Below are positions 1-9,100 of a stretch of 64,000 nucleotides of DNA, piece by piece. The notes below the pieces were generated by a model. That model worked only from the letters and a program-made list of their open reading frames with translations. It was not told the origin of the DNA and did no database searches. This DNA is from a virus. Both the position numbers and the translations under genes were made by a program. The stretch covers positions 124,001 through 188,000 of IMG/VR virus record IMGVR_UViG_3300007609_000003; one strand, written 5' to 3'. Numbering within the stretch: the first letter of the stretch is position 1; every line of letters begins with the position of its first letter.

Positions 1-126
1 GCCGAAAACGAGTTCTGGGACTGAGTAACTTGGAACCTCAATGATTGATTCCCAATCCTCTGTGAGTGTAACACTAAGACCAACCGGCTTGGCGTCTGGT
101 GCTTGGCTTGTTGTAATGATTGTCAT
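1..126 (-). CDS. Unidentified virion-region protein, N-terminal part only
   Basis: Partial gene cut off by the left edge of the window. The ATG at 126-124 overlaps the TGA of the upstream tail-fibre-like gene (ATGA), so the two are translationally coupled. The 42 visible residues begin MTIITTSQAPDAKPVGLSV and are hydrophilic, with no signal peptide. The position at the end of the late tail-fibre block suggests another virion structural protein. No family is recognised from so short a piece. Confidence 0.6.
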   Translation of the reverse strand, partial: MTIITTSQAPDAKPVGLSVTLTEDWESIIEVPSYSVPELVFG

Positions 127-3100
127 ATTGATGTCCTACTGTTTGCGGCTCTACGAGCTAACTTTCTTACTGAAGATGTGAATGGTCTACCTTCAATCCT
201 ACCGGTTTTACCGTTAATCCTGAGACCCTTTGCAAAATATTGATTGTTATTTTCATCGGCACCAGACCACCTTACTCTACCACCGTCCTCTTGAAGAACC
301 GATGCCGCCGCTGATACCGGTTGGCCCAATCTTCTAAAGTTTACAGGAAGAGCATTGACGTTAACACCAGCGCTTGCTAGGTTAAACTGATGAGAGAGAC
401 TCTCGACCAAGCTTCCGAAGTTGATAACGGTTGGGCTTCGAACGCTCGCTATGAGTACATCGTCGATGAGTCCGTCAAGCATATCCTCTTCGCCAGACGT
501 AAGAGTAAACTCGCTCTTAATCTTAGTACGTATACGATCCCAAGAACTTGTGAACGCGGTAAGTAGTGATACATCGTTCGCACCGTCTGATGTCCATGCA
601 GATCCGTCCCAATAGTATACTGTACCATCATATAGGTTTGAAGCACTTGAATAAACAATATATGCATCATTTATTTCTACAGTTGATCCGGCAGGTAGAT
701 CACCGACCTGGGCAACGCTACCTAGGTATCTGAGCCCAACTGTAGTCGGATTGAATACTGAGAATACGTGTTGCCCCTTATAGTTAAACAGGCCAGCAGT
801 AAAGATACGCGTTCCTGTCTGCGTACCGCGTCTAAAGTCATTCGTAATCGAACGAAGGAAGTTTAAAGAGTCTCGACGCGTAAGAGTCTCGTCAATGAAG
901 TCGTACTCAGCGTTTACAAATCCAACGGTCTTTCTTTGAAGGTCCGCTTTGTTCGCGTTGATTACTTCTTTACCGTTTACATAGTTTGCATCAACCCATG
1001 ATAGGTCCGGATCAATTGGGCCTGGGAGATACTTAAGTGACTGATACTTTATAGTATTTTCTATGACGCTCGTAAGTTCTACACATCGGTCAGCTTCAAC
1101 TTGAGATGCGATACCGGATGCATCATCTTGACCTGTATATGTTCCTAACATAATTGAAGAGCATATAGTACCTAGCTGTTCATAAGCAGCCGCAGTTGGA
1201 ATAATTTGGTCAGCAGGCAGAGTGTCGATCGATGTTCCAACAAAGTATGCTTCTGCGTTAAGTATAGTTGCAATATTTGTATCGTAGTTAAGATCGTGTG
1301 ACAAAGCATCAATAATATAACCAGTATCACGAGTACACTTACTTTGGTCATACGTAAGATCTGGGTAGTTCGTATTGATCCAAGCTATTAGGTCTGTTTG
1401 AATGAGAGACTTGTTTGCGACCAAAAGATCCTTTGCTCTTGCGTGATTTTCTACACCCGTATTTGTAAAAGTAAGAGCATCGGCATTACCTAAACCATTT
1501 TCGAGGATATCGATAATCTCGTCGAATGAAGCATCGGTTCTCGTTTCGTTTGCCGAGTTTTGCAAAAGATCCTTGACAGAAGACTTAAGGAACGATATGG
1601 CACCGGATGTTTCGGTTAATTGATCGTCAATTACAACTGTTGATGTTGCTCTACGATATGAATTACCATTCGTTACTGCCCAGTAGTTAGTACCGAGTAC
1701 AAGATCATTTCCAACGCCGTCAAGAATGTATCCAGTATCTCTCTTACACTTTATCGAGTCGTACCCCTCGTACCCGAGAGTGTTCGTCAGATGGTCCCAC
1801 AGATCGTCAATAACAGTGTTTGCGCCATCGATAATTGTATCAGCAAGAGTACTGTTGGCAACTAGAGTTGCTGATGTTTCCGATGGGTTGAATATTGAAG
1901 TAACACCCTTTGCGCGCATCGAAATGTCACCGAACTGCGTACCAGAGTTGTTAAGAGTAATCTGTCCGCCGTCCAACGCGTAGAAGGAACAGCGAGCAAA
2001 GATCGACAACGAAGAAATACCGTTAATACCTGCACCGTTCTTTGCGACGTAACCTATACCGTTCTGTGTACGAGGTGTTGCGCCAAAGCAGAGTATATAA
2101 GGAAATATGGAGTCCGTATCGACTACAGCACGATCCGCGAGGATCATACCACCACCGCGACCAACCTCTTTATTTGGGAAGTCTTCTTCGCCAACGGTAG
2201 TGATTGTTGCGCTACCGCCGGATGAAGATGTAATAGTTGTAGCTGCAGCGAAATCGCCAGTGTTGTTTCTTACGTAGATCGTACCGGATCCAATCTCATC
2301 GACTCTCGACACGAAACCGTTTACATCATCGCTCGTTTCGATCGCGTCGCCAACCTCAAATGTACCTGTAACACTCGACACCGTTAGTTCAAATCCAAGG
2401 TCATCGATTGTGTTGCGGCTGTTAAGTGGATTCAACAGCGGTGGGATCTGTCTCTCGAAGTAGTTTGATATCTGACTCGAGTCTCTTACGTATGGAGATC
2501 TTGTGATCGTAGCACCAGGCCTAAATGCAAATGCAAAACCGCCGGTTGGATTATCAAAGTTGTCTACCTTAAGGTTAAAGAACGAAAAACCTTGGACGTA
2601 ACAGCCCGATCCTAGGAGGATACAGTTCTTAGTTTCATAACCCTCGTTCATTACGATAGTTGTTGTATACTGACCGGACATTGAAGTCATAGAACAGAAG
2701 TCAGGAAGAGCCAATTCGCCGTTCGTGTAATACGTTCCTGGCATAACACTGATATGAACAGTCTGTCTCTCAAGAACTCCTGGTGTTACGATCTTTGCCT
2801 TTTCTTGGGCAATCGTTACAGCGCGCTCAAGAGTTGCGACCGGCGCAATGTCACTACCGACGTTATCGTCATTACCGTCAACACTTACGTATACCTTCTT
2901 TGCGGTTTCTGCAGATCTACCGATCTCTCTATAGAGCTGTGAATATGAAAACGCAACGGTCGTTCCTGAAGATACGTCCTTAAGATAGAAGTAGTCATCC
3001 CCCTCAATGTCGTCTGTCATTGGAGTGTTGACTGATATATTTGGGTCGTTGATTGGTGTATTATCTACAACACCACCCTGGACATTAATATCATCAAAGG

Positions 3101-3245
3101 CTTCTTGTTGGAGGGCCTTAAGTAATTCTTCCCTCGTAATACTCTTAGTGCCGTCTTCGCCCTGGTCTAGGTTAACCATGACAAAAAGATCTCTGCCTTT
3201 GGTCTTATCGCCAGAGATAGGATCCAGGTCTGTAATTTTTGTCAT
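123..3245 (-). CDS. Large tail-fibre-like virion protein with beta-helix region
   Basis: 1040-residue protein lying just after two late promoter boxes and in the tail-fibre/baseplate block. The N-terminus (residues 1-110) is acidic and probably mediates attachment. Residues ~115-270 have the DG/PG-turn pattern 'VYVSVDGNDDNVGSD...VMPGTYY' common to pectate-lyase-fold beta-helix tail proteins. Two copies of a 'KCxRDTGYI(L/I)D' motif lie near the middle, indicating an internal duplication. The C-terminal part contains 'VYYWDGSAWTSDG', a carbohydrate-binding-like signature often seen in phage fibres. The role is inferred to be host recognition or baseplate-associated fibre. The receptor cannot be deduced. 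Confidence 0.7.
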   Translation of the reverse strand: MTKITDLDPISGDKTKGRDLFVMVNLDQGEDGTKSITREELLKALQQEAFDDINVQGGVVDNTPINDPNISVNTPMTDDIEGDDYFYLKDVSSGTTVAFSYSQLYREIGRSAETAKKVYVSVDGNDDNVGSDIAPVATLERAVTIAQEKAKIVTPGVLERQTVHISVMPGTYYTNGELALPDFCSMTSMSGQYTTTIVMNEGYETKNCILLGSGCYVQGFSFFNLKVDNFDNPTGGFAFAFRPGATITRSPYVRDSSQISNYFERQIPPLLNPLNSRNTIDDLGFELTVSSVTGTFEVGDAIETSDDVNGFVSRVDEIGSGTIYVRNNTGDFAAATTITSSSGGSATITTVGEEDFPNKEVGRGGGMILADRAVVDTDSIFPYILCFGATPRTQNGIGYVAKNGAGINGISSLSIFARCSFYALDGGQITLNNSGTQFGDISMRAKGVTSIFNPSETSATLVANSTLADTIIDGANTVIDDLWDHLTNTLGYEGYDSIKCKRDTGYILDGVGNDLVLGTNYWAVTNGNSYRRATSTVVIDDQLTETSGAISFLKSSVKDLLQNSANETRTDASFDEIIDILENGLGNADALTFTNTGVENHARAKDLLVANKSLIQTDLIAWINTNYPDLTYDQSKCTRDTGYIIDALSHDLNYDTNIATILNAEAYFVGTSIDTLPADQIIPTAAAYEQLGTICSSIMLGTYTGQDDASGIASQVEADRCVELTSVIENTIKYQSLKYLPGPIDPDLSWVDANYVNGKEVINANKADLQRKTVGFVNAEYDFIDETLTRRDSLNFLRSITNDFRRGTQTGTRIFTAGLFNYKGQHVFSVFNPTTVGLRYLGSVAQVGDLPAGSTVEINDAYIVYSSASNLYDGTVYYWDGSAWTSDGANDVSLLTAFTSSWDRIRTKIKSEFTLTSGEEDMLDGLIDDVLIASVRSPTVINFGSLVESLSHQFNLASAGVNVNALPVNFRRLGQPVSAAASVLQEDGGRVRWSGADENNNQYFAKGLRINGKTGRIEGRPFTSSVRKLARRAANSRTSI

Positions 3246-3267
3246 GCGCTATTAACCTTTTTTCTTA

Positions 3268-3275
3268 TATTTATA
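3268..3275 (-). promoter_or_regulatory. T4-type late promoter (TATAAATA)
   Basis: Exact TATAAATA on the minus strand, 23 bases ahead of the ATG of the large tail-fibre-like gene at 3245, with an AAAGGTT ribosome-binding site between them. This is the -10 box used by gp55 and the gp45 clamp in T4 late transcription, and its placement before a structural gene fits. Confidence 0.8.
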
Positions 3276-3334
3276 AAACGCGTGATGCTGTTTTGAATTC
3301 ATTAATGGGTAATCTCAAATTTATTTATTACTTC

Positions 3335-3342
3335 TATTTATA
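3335..3342 (-). promoter_or_regulatory. Second T4-type late promoter (TATAAATA)
   Basis: A second exact TATAAATA 60 bases upstream of the first, just past the stop codon of the ParB-like gene. The tandem pair would give two late transcripts for the same 3.1 kb structural gene. It is an exact match in an intergenic region, so probably functional. Confidence 0.7.
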
Positions 3343-3354
3343 TCCGATTTAAAG

Positions 3355-3693
3355 TCAAACCGGCTTAATAAACTTCAGAGCCTGTTTTTCAGTCAAAACG
3401 TAAGTAAGTATCGTGTCCTTTCCTTGATCCAACGACTTCTTTAACCTATGTCTTCCGTCAATCATTCTGTAATGGTTTTCCAACTCAACCACGATACCCG
3501 GTAGATTCAGATCCGCTACTATATATCTTGCATCACTATTCGTTATAAGATCTAAGTTATTGCATTTTATATTCTCATTACTTATGTAATCCGGCTTCAT
3601 TCTTTTATAAGATATCCAATCATATACATCTTTACATTCTATTATGAAATGTTTATCCTTATCAATCCAATCATCAACTATATGGTGTTTCAT
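3355..3693 (-). CDS. Small ParB/sulfiredoxin-like domain protein
   Basis: 112 residues. The central 'MIDGRHRLKKSLDQG' preceded by 'VVELENHY' resembles the 'IIDGRHRLxAA' box of ParB N-terminal (ParB/Srx fold) domains, but most of the usual ParB DNA-binding portion is absent. Its ATG overlaps the TGA of the upstream oxygenase-like gene (ATGA), so the two are probably co-translated. The function is unknown. The similarity rests on this one motif. Confidence 0.5.
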   Translation of the reverse strand: MKHHIVDDWIDKDKHFIIECKDVYDWISYKRMKPDYISNENIKCNNLDLITNSDARYIVADLNLPGIVVELENHYRMIDGRHRLKKSLDQGKDTILTYVLTEKQALKFIKPV

Positions 3694-4223
3694 TGTATTG
3701 CATAACCAAAACTCAATCTATCCGTTTCGCTCCCGACGCAGTGCCAGAATAAAGGTTCTTCGCCAGTAACTTCAAACAGCCGAGCAGTAAGACCTGCTTC
3801 ATCGTAGTCAGTAACCTCTTTACCATCCTTTAAATATCTAAAAAAAGATTTACCACCTTCGTCTGCCCATGTTAGATATAAACGGCTACAGGGTGCATTA
3901 CTGTTTGTGTGCCATCCCATGTAACCAGTTGGAGGGTAATGAAAGTAACCTGTTGAAACTACTTTATTTTCTGGAAACAACTCTTGGATTAAATGATTCA
4001 TTCTCTGAGAAACGCCGAGGTTATTAAAATTAATCATATTTTTAATTTCACTCACCGGAACGTTTTTTGCGCCAATCTTGTCTTTTGTTAAGTGCTCTTT
4101 CCAGTTTTCTACTCTTTTTGTTCCAACTAATCGCGAGTTTATAAGAATATCTTTGCGGTGTTTTTGTATATGATTTTCAATTTTTAATTTAATATCTTTT
4201 TGAATATTAAATCGTATATTCAT
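3690..4223 (-). CDS. 2-oxoglutarate/Fe(II) oxygenase-like protein
   Basis: 177 residues. The C-terminal half has a double-stranded-beta-helix pattern: 'YFHYPPTGYMGWHTNSN', then 'RLYLTWADEGGKSFFRY', then 'FWHCVGSETDRLSFGYAI'. Known 2OG oxygenases bind iron with HxD...H and 2-oxoglutarate with a downstream Arg. Here His-Thr-Asn stands where HxD is expected, with a distal His and Arg present. The Asn substitution makes iron-dependent catalysis uncertain. The gene is coupled by ATGA overlaps on both sides within the tail-fibre cluster, so the substrate may be a virion protein rather than DNA (inference). Confidence 0.55.
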   Translation of the reverse strand: MNIRFNIQKDIKLKIENHIQKHRKDILINSRLVGTKRVENWKEHLTKDKIGAKNVPVSEIKNMINFNNLGVSQRMNHLIQELFPENKVVSTGYFHYPPTGYMGWHTNSNAPCSRLYLTWADEGGKSFFRYLKDGKEVTDYDEAGLTARLFEVTGEEPLFWHCVGSETDRLSFGYAIQ

Positions 4224-4726
4224 TTTAAAGCGTCCTCGTATTTTGAAACGTAAGGTTCTGGAACTAGATCTGCGAATGGTATTGCTTTACATGCTGATCT
4301 AAAATCAGTTACATTCTCAAAATCAATTGTGTCTGGGATATCTCTTAATTTTTGTTTATCTGACTCGATCCGAGCAATCACGTCTTGATCATTTTTAGCT
4401 ATGGCTCTCATTTGATAAGTGTCAAGTAAAGATAGACATTCTAACCTTGCTGTTTTTATTTCAGACATAACAAAACTGTTTATTAAATCAATGTCAAGCA
4501 TAACTTCTGTTGGATTTTTATAATCATCAAATACACAGCGATCTGGAAAGGAAACTAGAGCTACCTTTTCAATCGACGAGCTTTTGTCAATAAATGGCAT
4601 TGATAAGGCCGCTGATTTTTTTGGTATTATGCCGTTATCTTTTAATGCTTCAACGCTAAGATCAGACACAATAAATTGCAGCTTTTCAGTTCCAACAGGA
4701 TTGTTAAAAAATATTGTTTTCTTCAT
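4220..4726 (-). CDS. Tail-fibre assembly chaperone-like protein
   Basis: 168 residues from the ATG at 4726, chosen because AAGGAAAT lies just upstream. A longer frame would begin without a good ribosome-binding site. The C-terminal segment 'KQKLRDIPDTIDFENV' resembles the 'LRDIPxxIDxxN' stretch in phage tail-fibre assembly chaperones and collar-attached fibre proteins. It directly follows the repeat-rich fibre gene, the usual place for a fibre chaperone. The family assignment rests on this short motif plus position. Confidence 0.5.
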   Translation of the reverse strand: MKKTIFFNNPVGTEKLQFIVSDLSVEALKDNGIIPKKSAALSMPFIDKSSSIEKVALVSFPDRCVFDDYKNPTEVMLDIDLINSFVMSEIKTARLECLSLLDTYQMRAIAKNDQDVIARIESDKQKLRDIPDTIDFENVTDFRSACKAIPFADLVPEPYVSKYEDALK

Positions 4727-4736
4727 TGTGATTTCC

Positions 4737-5969
4737 TTAGAAAAGTACGGAAGCTGTAATATATTCAGGATCAACGGCAGTAATACCAAATCCTACTGAG
4801 TTGTCATCGCCGTAGTTTGCAATGTTAGTTAATGCTTTTACGGCACGTATTGTAAATCCAGCGGAAGTTCTTGATTCTATAAATGTGTTGTAATTTTGAA
4901 GGGCTTCGCCGATGTTGCCTCGATTGGCACTTGTAAGTGCAGATTCTGTTCTGCCATCATCAACGTTACCTAGCACAACTGCATAGTTTGCGTCAGATGG
5001 CGCATAACCAGAATCAAACGTTACCGCATAATTACCGGATCCAACTTTTGTTATTGTTAGGCCGGCCGTTGATATTGTACTACCGGTTGTTCCATCAAAT
5101 GCAACAAATGCTTTTATTCCGACTATGCTTGTTATAGATCCTTGCGGCGCATTGTTGATCGCATCAATTGCGCGCTGATCTGTAAAATACATGGTGCCAC
5201 TGTTAGTCGTAGCATTAGGATCCTCGGTAAGATCTGAAGTATCGAAGTTTGAAATGCTTGATATGTGTCCGGTTAAAAACGCGTCAGTTCCATCTGCACC
5301 GTTTTGAAATACCAGGACCCCATTGTCTGAATAGATATCACCGGTTAAATCCCCTGTAACATTACCAGTAAGATTGCCGGTTACATCACCTGTAAGATCG
5401 CCGGTTACGTCGCCAGTCACGTCGCCGGTCACATCGCCAGTAAGATCGCCGGTTACATCACCAATCAGGTTACCAGTAATTGAAGTGCCGGAAGGAAGCT
5501 CAATTCCACCAGTAGGAATAAACTTGCCGGCGATCGTCAAGTCTCCTGTCGGTGTAAGTTCCAATTTACTTTGGCCGGTGCCAGTATCAATTATAAAGTT
5601 GTTATCGGCGGTATCCTGAAATCCTGTTCTCCAGCTTACCGTCCCGGATGAGTATCTCATCCTCGGTCCAACTGGGCTAACGATCGTCTGCGCAATCGTT
5701 CCAGACGAAGTGATTCTAATTGGCGACGTGTGTGATACTTCGGTGAAACCCGCTCGAGGAGATATAGTGTTTGTCTGAAGAGAAACTTCTGCGATAAGGT
5801 TATTCGCCGTGAAGTTACCAACTAGAGTGGCATTACCAGTCGTCGAGTCACCTAGAGCCGATGCTGTCATAACATCTGATTTTAGCAGATCTACAATATC
5901 GTTAGTTTTATCCAACCAAGACTGAAAAGTCTGAGTAGTTGTAACTTGGGTTATATTTGGTTTTGCCAT
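4737..5969 (-). CDS. Tail fibre protein with GD(V/L)TGD repeats
   Basis: 410 residues. The N-terminal region (1-60) includes 'QTFQSWLDKTNDIVDLLKS', a segment common at the virion-attachment end of marine T4-like fibres. Residues ~165-211 are about twelve tandem tetrapeptides of the type GDVT/GDLT/GNLT, a fibrous trimeric beta-structure. The C-terminal ~130 residues form a globular tip of the kind that binds receptors. The gene sits between the large baseplate protein and its putative chaperone. It is probably a short or side tail fibre. Receptor specificity is unknown. Confidence 0.75.
   Translation of the reverse strand: MAKPNITQVTTTQTFQSWLDKTNDIVDLLKSDVMTASALGDSTTGNATLVGNFTANNLIAEVSLQTNTISPRAGFTEVSHTSPIRITSSGTIAQTIVSPVGPRMRYSSGTVSWRTGFQDTADNNFIIDTGTGQSKLELTPTGDLTIAGKFIPTGGIELPSGTSITGNLIGDVTGDLTGDVTGDVTGDVTGDLTGDVTGNLTGNVTGDLTGDIYSDNGVLVFQNGADGTDAFLTGHISSISNFDTSDLTEDPNATTNSGTMYFTDQRAIDAINNAPQGSITSIVGIKAFVAFDGTTGSTISTAGLTITKVGSGNYAVTFDSGYAPSDANYAVVLGNVDDGRTESALTSANRGNIGEALQNYNTFIESRTSAGFTIRAVKALTNIANYGDDNSVGFGITAVDPEYITASVLF
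5338..5480 (-). repeat. Tandem 12-base repeats coding for GD(V/L)T units
   Basis: About twelve imperfect copies of a 12-base unit (on the plus strand gccggttacatc / gccagtaagatc variants) within the tail-fibre gene. The unit length is a multiple of three, so copy number can change without a frameshift. This would let fibre length vary by slippage or recombination. Confidence 0.85.
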
Positions 5970-5972
5970 TTC

Positions 5973-6149
5973 TTAAATGCTTTCTATCCTGTCAAGTCTT
6001 TCACAGACAGATGTAAGAACTTTTTTAATCTCTCTTACTTCTTTTGAAAGATTTTCAATCTTCCGAATACGATCTCGTTCTAACTTATATTTATTAAGAG
6101 CAGCAACATCGTTACTAATCAAAGCTTTAGATTTTTGGTCTCTTATCAT
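5973..6149 (-). CDS. Small coiled-coil protein
   Basis: 58 residues, strongly charged and helical (…NKYKLERDRIRKIENLSK…, then EVREIKKVLTSVCERLDRI), predicted to form a coiled coil. Its ATG overlaps the TGA of the large DUF4815 gene (ATGA), and it ends three bases before the tail-fibre ATG. It is probably a small virion or fibre-attachment protein expressed with its neighbours. No family is recognised. Confidence 0.65.
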   Translation of the reverse strand: MIRDQKSKALISNDVAALNKYKLERDRIRKIENLSKEVREIKKVLTSVCERLDRIESI

Positions 6150-9100
6150 GTCAATGAAATTCCTCTGTAATCTAATAGTCTAGGTGCTTTAAATATATTT
6201 TCAGAATGCAATTCTATCTTAACTGCAAACCTGCGATATCCTTCAAACGTAGATATAGCATTTGTATACGTTAATACTCCAAGTGATTTGTCTGTTTCTT
6301 TAACACTGTATACGTATTCTTTAAAATCATTTACGTTACTGATTGAAGAATAAAGATTTGCGCCTTCTGTGACTTCAAGCTCTATCCAATCGTTTGTATC
6401 AAATACGCTTGGGTCGTTTGCTGACTGAGGTTTAATAAAGACCTTTACATCAGTGCCAATTGGGCGGTATGCCGTCGTATACAACGTAAAGTCTTCAGCA
6501 TCAAGGTTTTCTGAGAGTTCAACCGTTCTTGAAATATATTTTGAAGTTGTGTTACTATCATCTGTAATCTGCCACTCGCTTGCAAGAAGCGCTGCTGTTT
6601 CGATGTCAACTATCGGCGAAGACGTTGGGTTATTTCCATTTGCTAACGATACCGTTAGATCGAGGCCACGAACTCCATTGACATCGTTTGATCTACTATA
6701 TATAGATATACCATTCTTTGCAAATAATGTCTTATCATTAAACGCAACGCCCTGGTTATAAGTAGCACCAGAAACAGAATTTACAAATGTACCGGAAAGA
6801 GTAGTACTCGTTACCATATCGTTCGTTCTCATAATCATAGGTTGTATGTAACTAACGTTTTTATTATCAACCGAATCGATCGCAGCAGTTGCTTCACTAT
6901 CAAAACCAATGATCGTATCACCGGCCTCAAACTTTCTATCTGCGTTTGCTGATGATTGTTCAAGAACCATGAATGTTGGGTACCTAAAGTCATAATGAGA
7001 TATAGTACCAACCGTGATTGGAGTAGAGTCGACCGTAGCACTAAAGAACGCATTTCTATCAGCAGTAATTGTTGAAGTAGTTGAACTCACAACTTTAAAT
7101 ATTTGCTTATTCGTAGAACCATCGTCCAATAGAATATAATCACCGGCTGCATATGTGCTCGACAGTGCAGTGCCAGTAATAACATTACTTCCAGCCGTAA
7201 CGCTCACAGAACTCGCGGTTGAGCCAATGAGAGGCTGTTCGGTGTATACGAACTCTCCGACTTCAAAGCGGCCTACGTTATTTGCGGTAGTAAAGAATTC
7301 GTTGTCGTCATTCGTAAACGTAATTGTACCGGCCGATGATCCAAAGTTGTGTCGATATAACTTAAACTTAACGTCTTCATCTTGGTAAGATTTCCACGCT
7401 CTGTTGTTCGTAGATGTAAACAGAACACCGTCGCCCCAGTCTTGTACGATTGTAAGACCTTGCGTTGCGCCCGGAGTAAGATCCGACCCTCCTACCTTTG
7501 AAGTAAACAAAAGATATTCTGGATCGTTTGCATCTGGTTTAACTACGAATGCATATTCTTTTTCTGCATCCAAACGAATTGGAGATTTGAATGTTATAGT
7601 CGTAGCCGCCGATGCATCGTCCGAGACCTGCACTTCGCTTGCCCTCAGGTGTACTTTTGATAAAGGAACGGATACATATGAAGGGTAACCGTTGATTACT
7701 TCTCTAATGTCTACGAGTACACCGTTCGTAGTGCTCTTTCTCTTAAAGAAGATGTCCAACTTAGATATGAATACCGTTTCAGAACCAGCTCCCATACCGT
7801 TCTTAATGAAGAACGTTTGCGATAGAGGATCTCCGCCGCCTCCGCCCTCACCACCTTCATCGCGTCTTGGCGCTTGGCGGCGAGTAACAGATCTTTCGGA
7901 AGTTGATGTAGTAGTAAAGTTTTCTGGTGCTCGTGTTGATACTGACAGCGAAGATTTTTCTACCGAAAAGTTATACGCACGATATACCAATGAACCATAT
8001 GATGTTTTTGATGCAGCTATTGAAGAATATACATCAACATCAACGATCTCTAGTTTCCTATCACCAACAAAGAAAGTACTCTCTGGTATTTTAAATATAG
8101 CTCTTACAACACCGTCTGAGTCTGAAGTTACCGCGTCCCCGAGGTTTCCTGCGCGAGCAAACAGCACTGCGTTATCTACGTCGTTAGGATCTCCGTTTGC
8201 AGGGTAAATATGTTGGTTAACGTCCTGTTCGTCAAAGAAGAAGTAGTGTTGAGTGTTAGGTCTTAGACCCGACATAAACACCTTTACTTCTCTCGATCTC
8301 ATGTAAGGATTAAAGTTAAAGTTAGTAACAAAGTCGCCAACCTTTTGCTCGTTTACATTTTCACCGGATAATTGAACCGCAGTCGTTGTGTCTCTGAACC
8401 TAGTAGTCGTAGTTGTGCCGGTTCTTCGAGTACCGGTCCTTGTAGTTCCTAGGTTCTCTGTTGTTGTAGATGTTAACGGAACAAATTCCTGAATTGCATC
8501 TACTAACTGAGTAAACGGAGTAGTCAGGTCTATGTCTATGTTAACAGGGTTTGTAACCGTGTCATACAACGCATCGTACTCTGGAGAAAGACCGCCAGTT
8601 CCTACATAGTTATAAAAGTTACTTACGCAGTTTCTAAATCCTGTTGCATATGGTTGCGATATAATCTCAACGTCAGAGTCTCTCTGCAAAGAACCTGTGA
8701 TTGGATTCGTAGCATCCGGGAATACACTGGCACTCGAAAAGGTTTTTAACTTTAGATTAATTGGGAACGACTTTACAGCAGGCATAAGAGATTTTTCTGT
8801 AAAGTCTATCGCGGCATTATACTCAGCATTTTCTAGATTTGCGATGCTTAAGTCATTAAACGGATCAACGATAATGCCGTTCTTAAATCTACTTAAACCA
8901 TTTTCGTCAACGATATTTAAGTTTTTAGTATCGGCCTCAAGAGTACTCAATAGAACGTAGTACTGAAGTGCATCTACCTTTTGTTCTATGTTTTCGATAG
9001 ACTTCATAGTGTATCCGCGAGTGCCTTTTTGTTGGATCGTTGCGGAATATTCTATTCTGTTTTGCGCATATGCTTCAGCTGGAGAAAGAGCAGGTCTTCC

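Noticed and set aside
5338-5480. Short regularly spaced repeats that might look like a CRISPR array
   Set aside because: The repeats are in frame, 12 bases long with no spacers, and code for GD(V/L)T units inside a tail-fibre gene.
7692-8207. Long open frame (171 codons) on the plus strand opposite the DUF4815 gene
   Set aside because: It lies wholly antisense to a gene with clear family features, has no ribosome-binding site, and similar shadows occur opposite other long genes such as gp8 (11942-12472) and gp26 (26464-27066).
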